5,392 nt of DNA from Oscillospiraceae bacterium (lineage in GTDB: Bacteria; Bacillota; Clostridia; Oscillospirales; Ruminococcaceae): NCBI GenBank assembly GCA_017416665.1, contig JAFQBO010000060.1:1-5392 (forward strand), given 5' to 3'. This document shows positions 5,122 through 5,392 of the stretch, piece by piece (the stretch's first letter is position 1; every line of letters starts with the position of its first letter). The notes beneath the pieces are model-generated. The model saw nothing but the letters and a program-made list of their open reading frames with translations. It made no database searches and was not told where the DNA came from. The translations under genes and the position numbers were made by a program.

Positions 5122-5391
5122 TTATCTGATTACATTATCGCCATATTTTTCTTCAAATTCTTCAAGTATTGAACGCAAGCGACTATCAAGATATTTAACC
5201 GCATTATTATATATATCCTGCGGTACTCCGTAATATGCCTCGGCTATGGAACAGGTAATTGCCGCAAGAGTATCACTGTCACCTCCGACAGATATGGCAG
5301 TTCTCAGAGCATCTTCAAACGAGTCAGACTCAAAGAAAGCTTCAAGTGCCTGCGGAACAGTATCCTGACATGTTTCATTAAACTGATAATC
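5122..5391 (-). CDS. ADP-ribosylglycohydrolase family protein, C-terminal part (5' end outside window)
   Basis: The minus-strand frame is open from the right edge to TAA at 5122-5124, giving the last 89 residues. It belongs to the ADP-ribosylglycohydrolase family (PF03747, DraG/ARH type), enzymes that remove ADP-ribose from proteins or other acceptors using two Mg2+ or Mn2+ ions. The key signature SVGGDSDTLAAITCSIAEAYYGVP (residues 34-57 of the visible part) contains the second metal-binding motif GGDxDT (D38, D40, T41) and the typical helix after it. The preceding helix (VPQALEAFFESDSFEDALRTAI) also matches. The N-terminal metal ligands and start lie beyond the window. The tail after residue 58 is a charged helix (LRSILEEFEEKYGD). 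No strong minus-strand terminator was found; the hairpin at 5018-5045 may serve both directions. Confidence 0.9.
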   Translation of the reverse strand, partial: DYQFNETCQDTVPQALEAFFESDSFEDALRTAISVGGDSDTLAAITCSIAEAYYGVPQDIYNNAVKYLDSRLRSILEEFEEKYGDNVIR

Positions 5392-5392
5392 A

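Overview
The window looks like part of a chromosome from a low-GC gut Firmicute of the class Clostridia, probably Ruminococcus-like (Oscillospiraceae). This is an inference from the AT-rich codon use, the GGAG/GAGGTG ribosome binding sites, clean sigma-A promoters, short intergenic gaps, and the gene families present. Those families are an AAA-ATPase-like/PDDEXK protein, an Rpn-type PD-(D/E)XK protein, an XRE regulator with a zinc ribbon, and an ADP-ribosylglycohydrolase, a set commonly met in these genomes. No rRNA, tRNA, CRISPR array or intact transposase/integrase is visible.

Left block (1-881, + strand). The C-terminal nuclease-like end of an AAA-ATPase-like/PDDEXK_9 protein enters from the left edge. 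It is followed 13 bp later by a small acidic, cytosolic-looking protein (322-756) that resembles DUF6756-type or immunity-like proteins. A strong intrinsic terminator at 845-881 ends the transcript.

Gap (757-1157). These 401 bp carry no complete gene. They hold the + strand terminator, a second terminator facing the other way (941-969), and two pairs of a 10-base direct repeat, TGTTAGCTAC. Within each pair the copies repeat every 11 bp, and the pairs lie 157 bp apart. They look like recombinase arm-type binding sites or a scar of an integrated element, although no integrase is present. A short reading-frame fragment lies at 1068-1157.

Minus-strand block (1158-4256). Read in transcription order it contains an Rpn-family PD-(D/E)XK protein, an uncharacterised 335-residue protein whose start overlaps the Rpn stop, an XRE-type regulator with a zinc ribbon and an extra C-terminal domain, and a VOC-fold protein with a helix-turn-helix-like tail. 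One promoter lies in front of the Rpn gene. A second, with identical hexamers (TTGATT-N17-TATAAT), lies in front of the regulator, so the block is probably two overlapping transcription units ending at the 941-969 terminator.

Right block (4257-5392). A 161-bp divergent promoter region separates the Rpn gene from a + strand transglutaminase-like protease with an intact Cys-His-Asp triad. Its terminator overlaps its own stop codon. Converging on it from the right edge is the C-terminal end of an ADP-ribosylglycohydrolase carrying the GGDSDT metal-binding motif.

No complete, clearly new system is demonstrated. The best leads are the paired repeats in the 757-1157 gap, the overlapping Rpn/unknown gene pair, the PDDEXK/small-protein pair, and the VOC protein with a DNA-binding-like tail.
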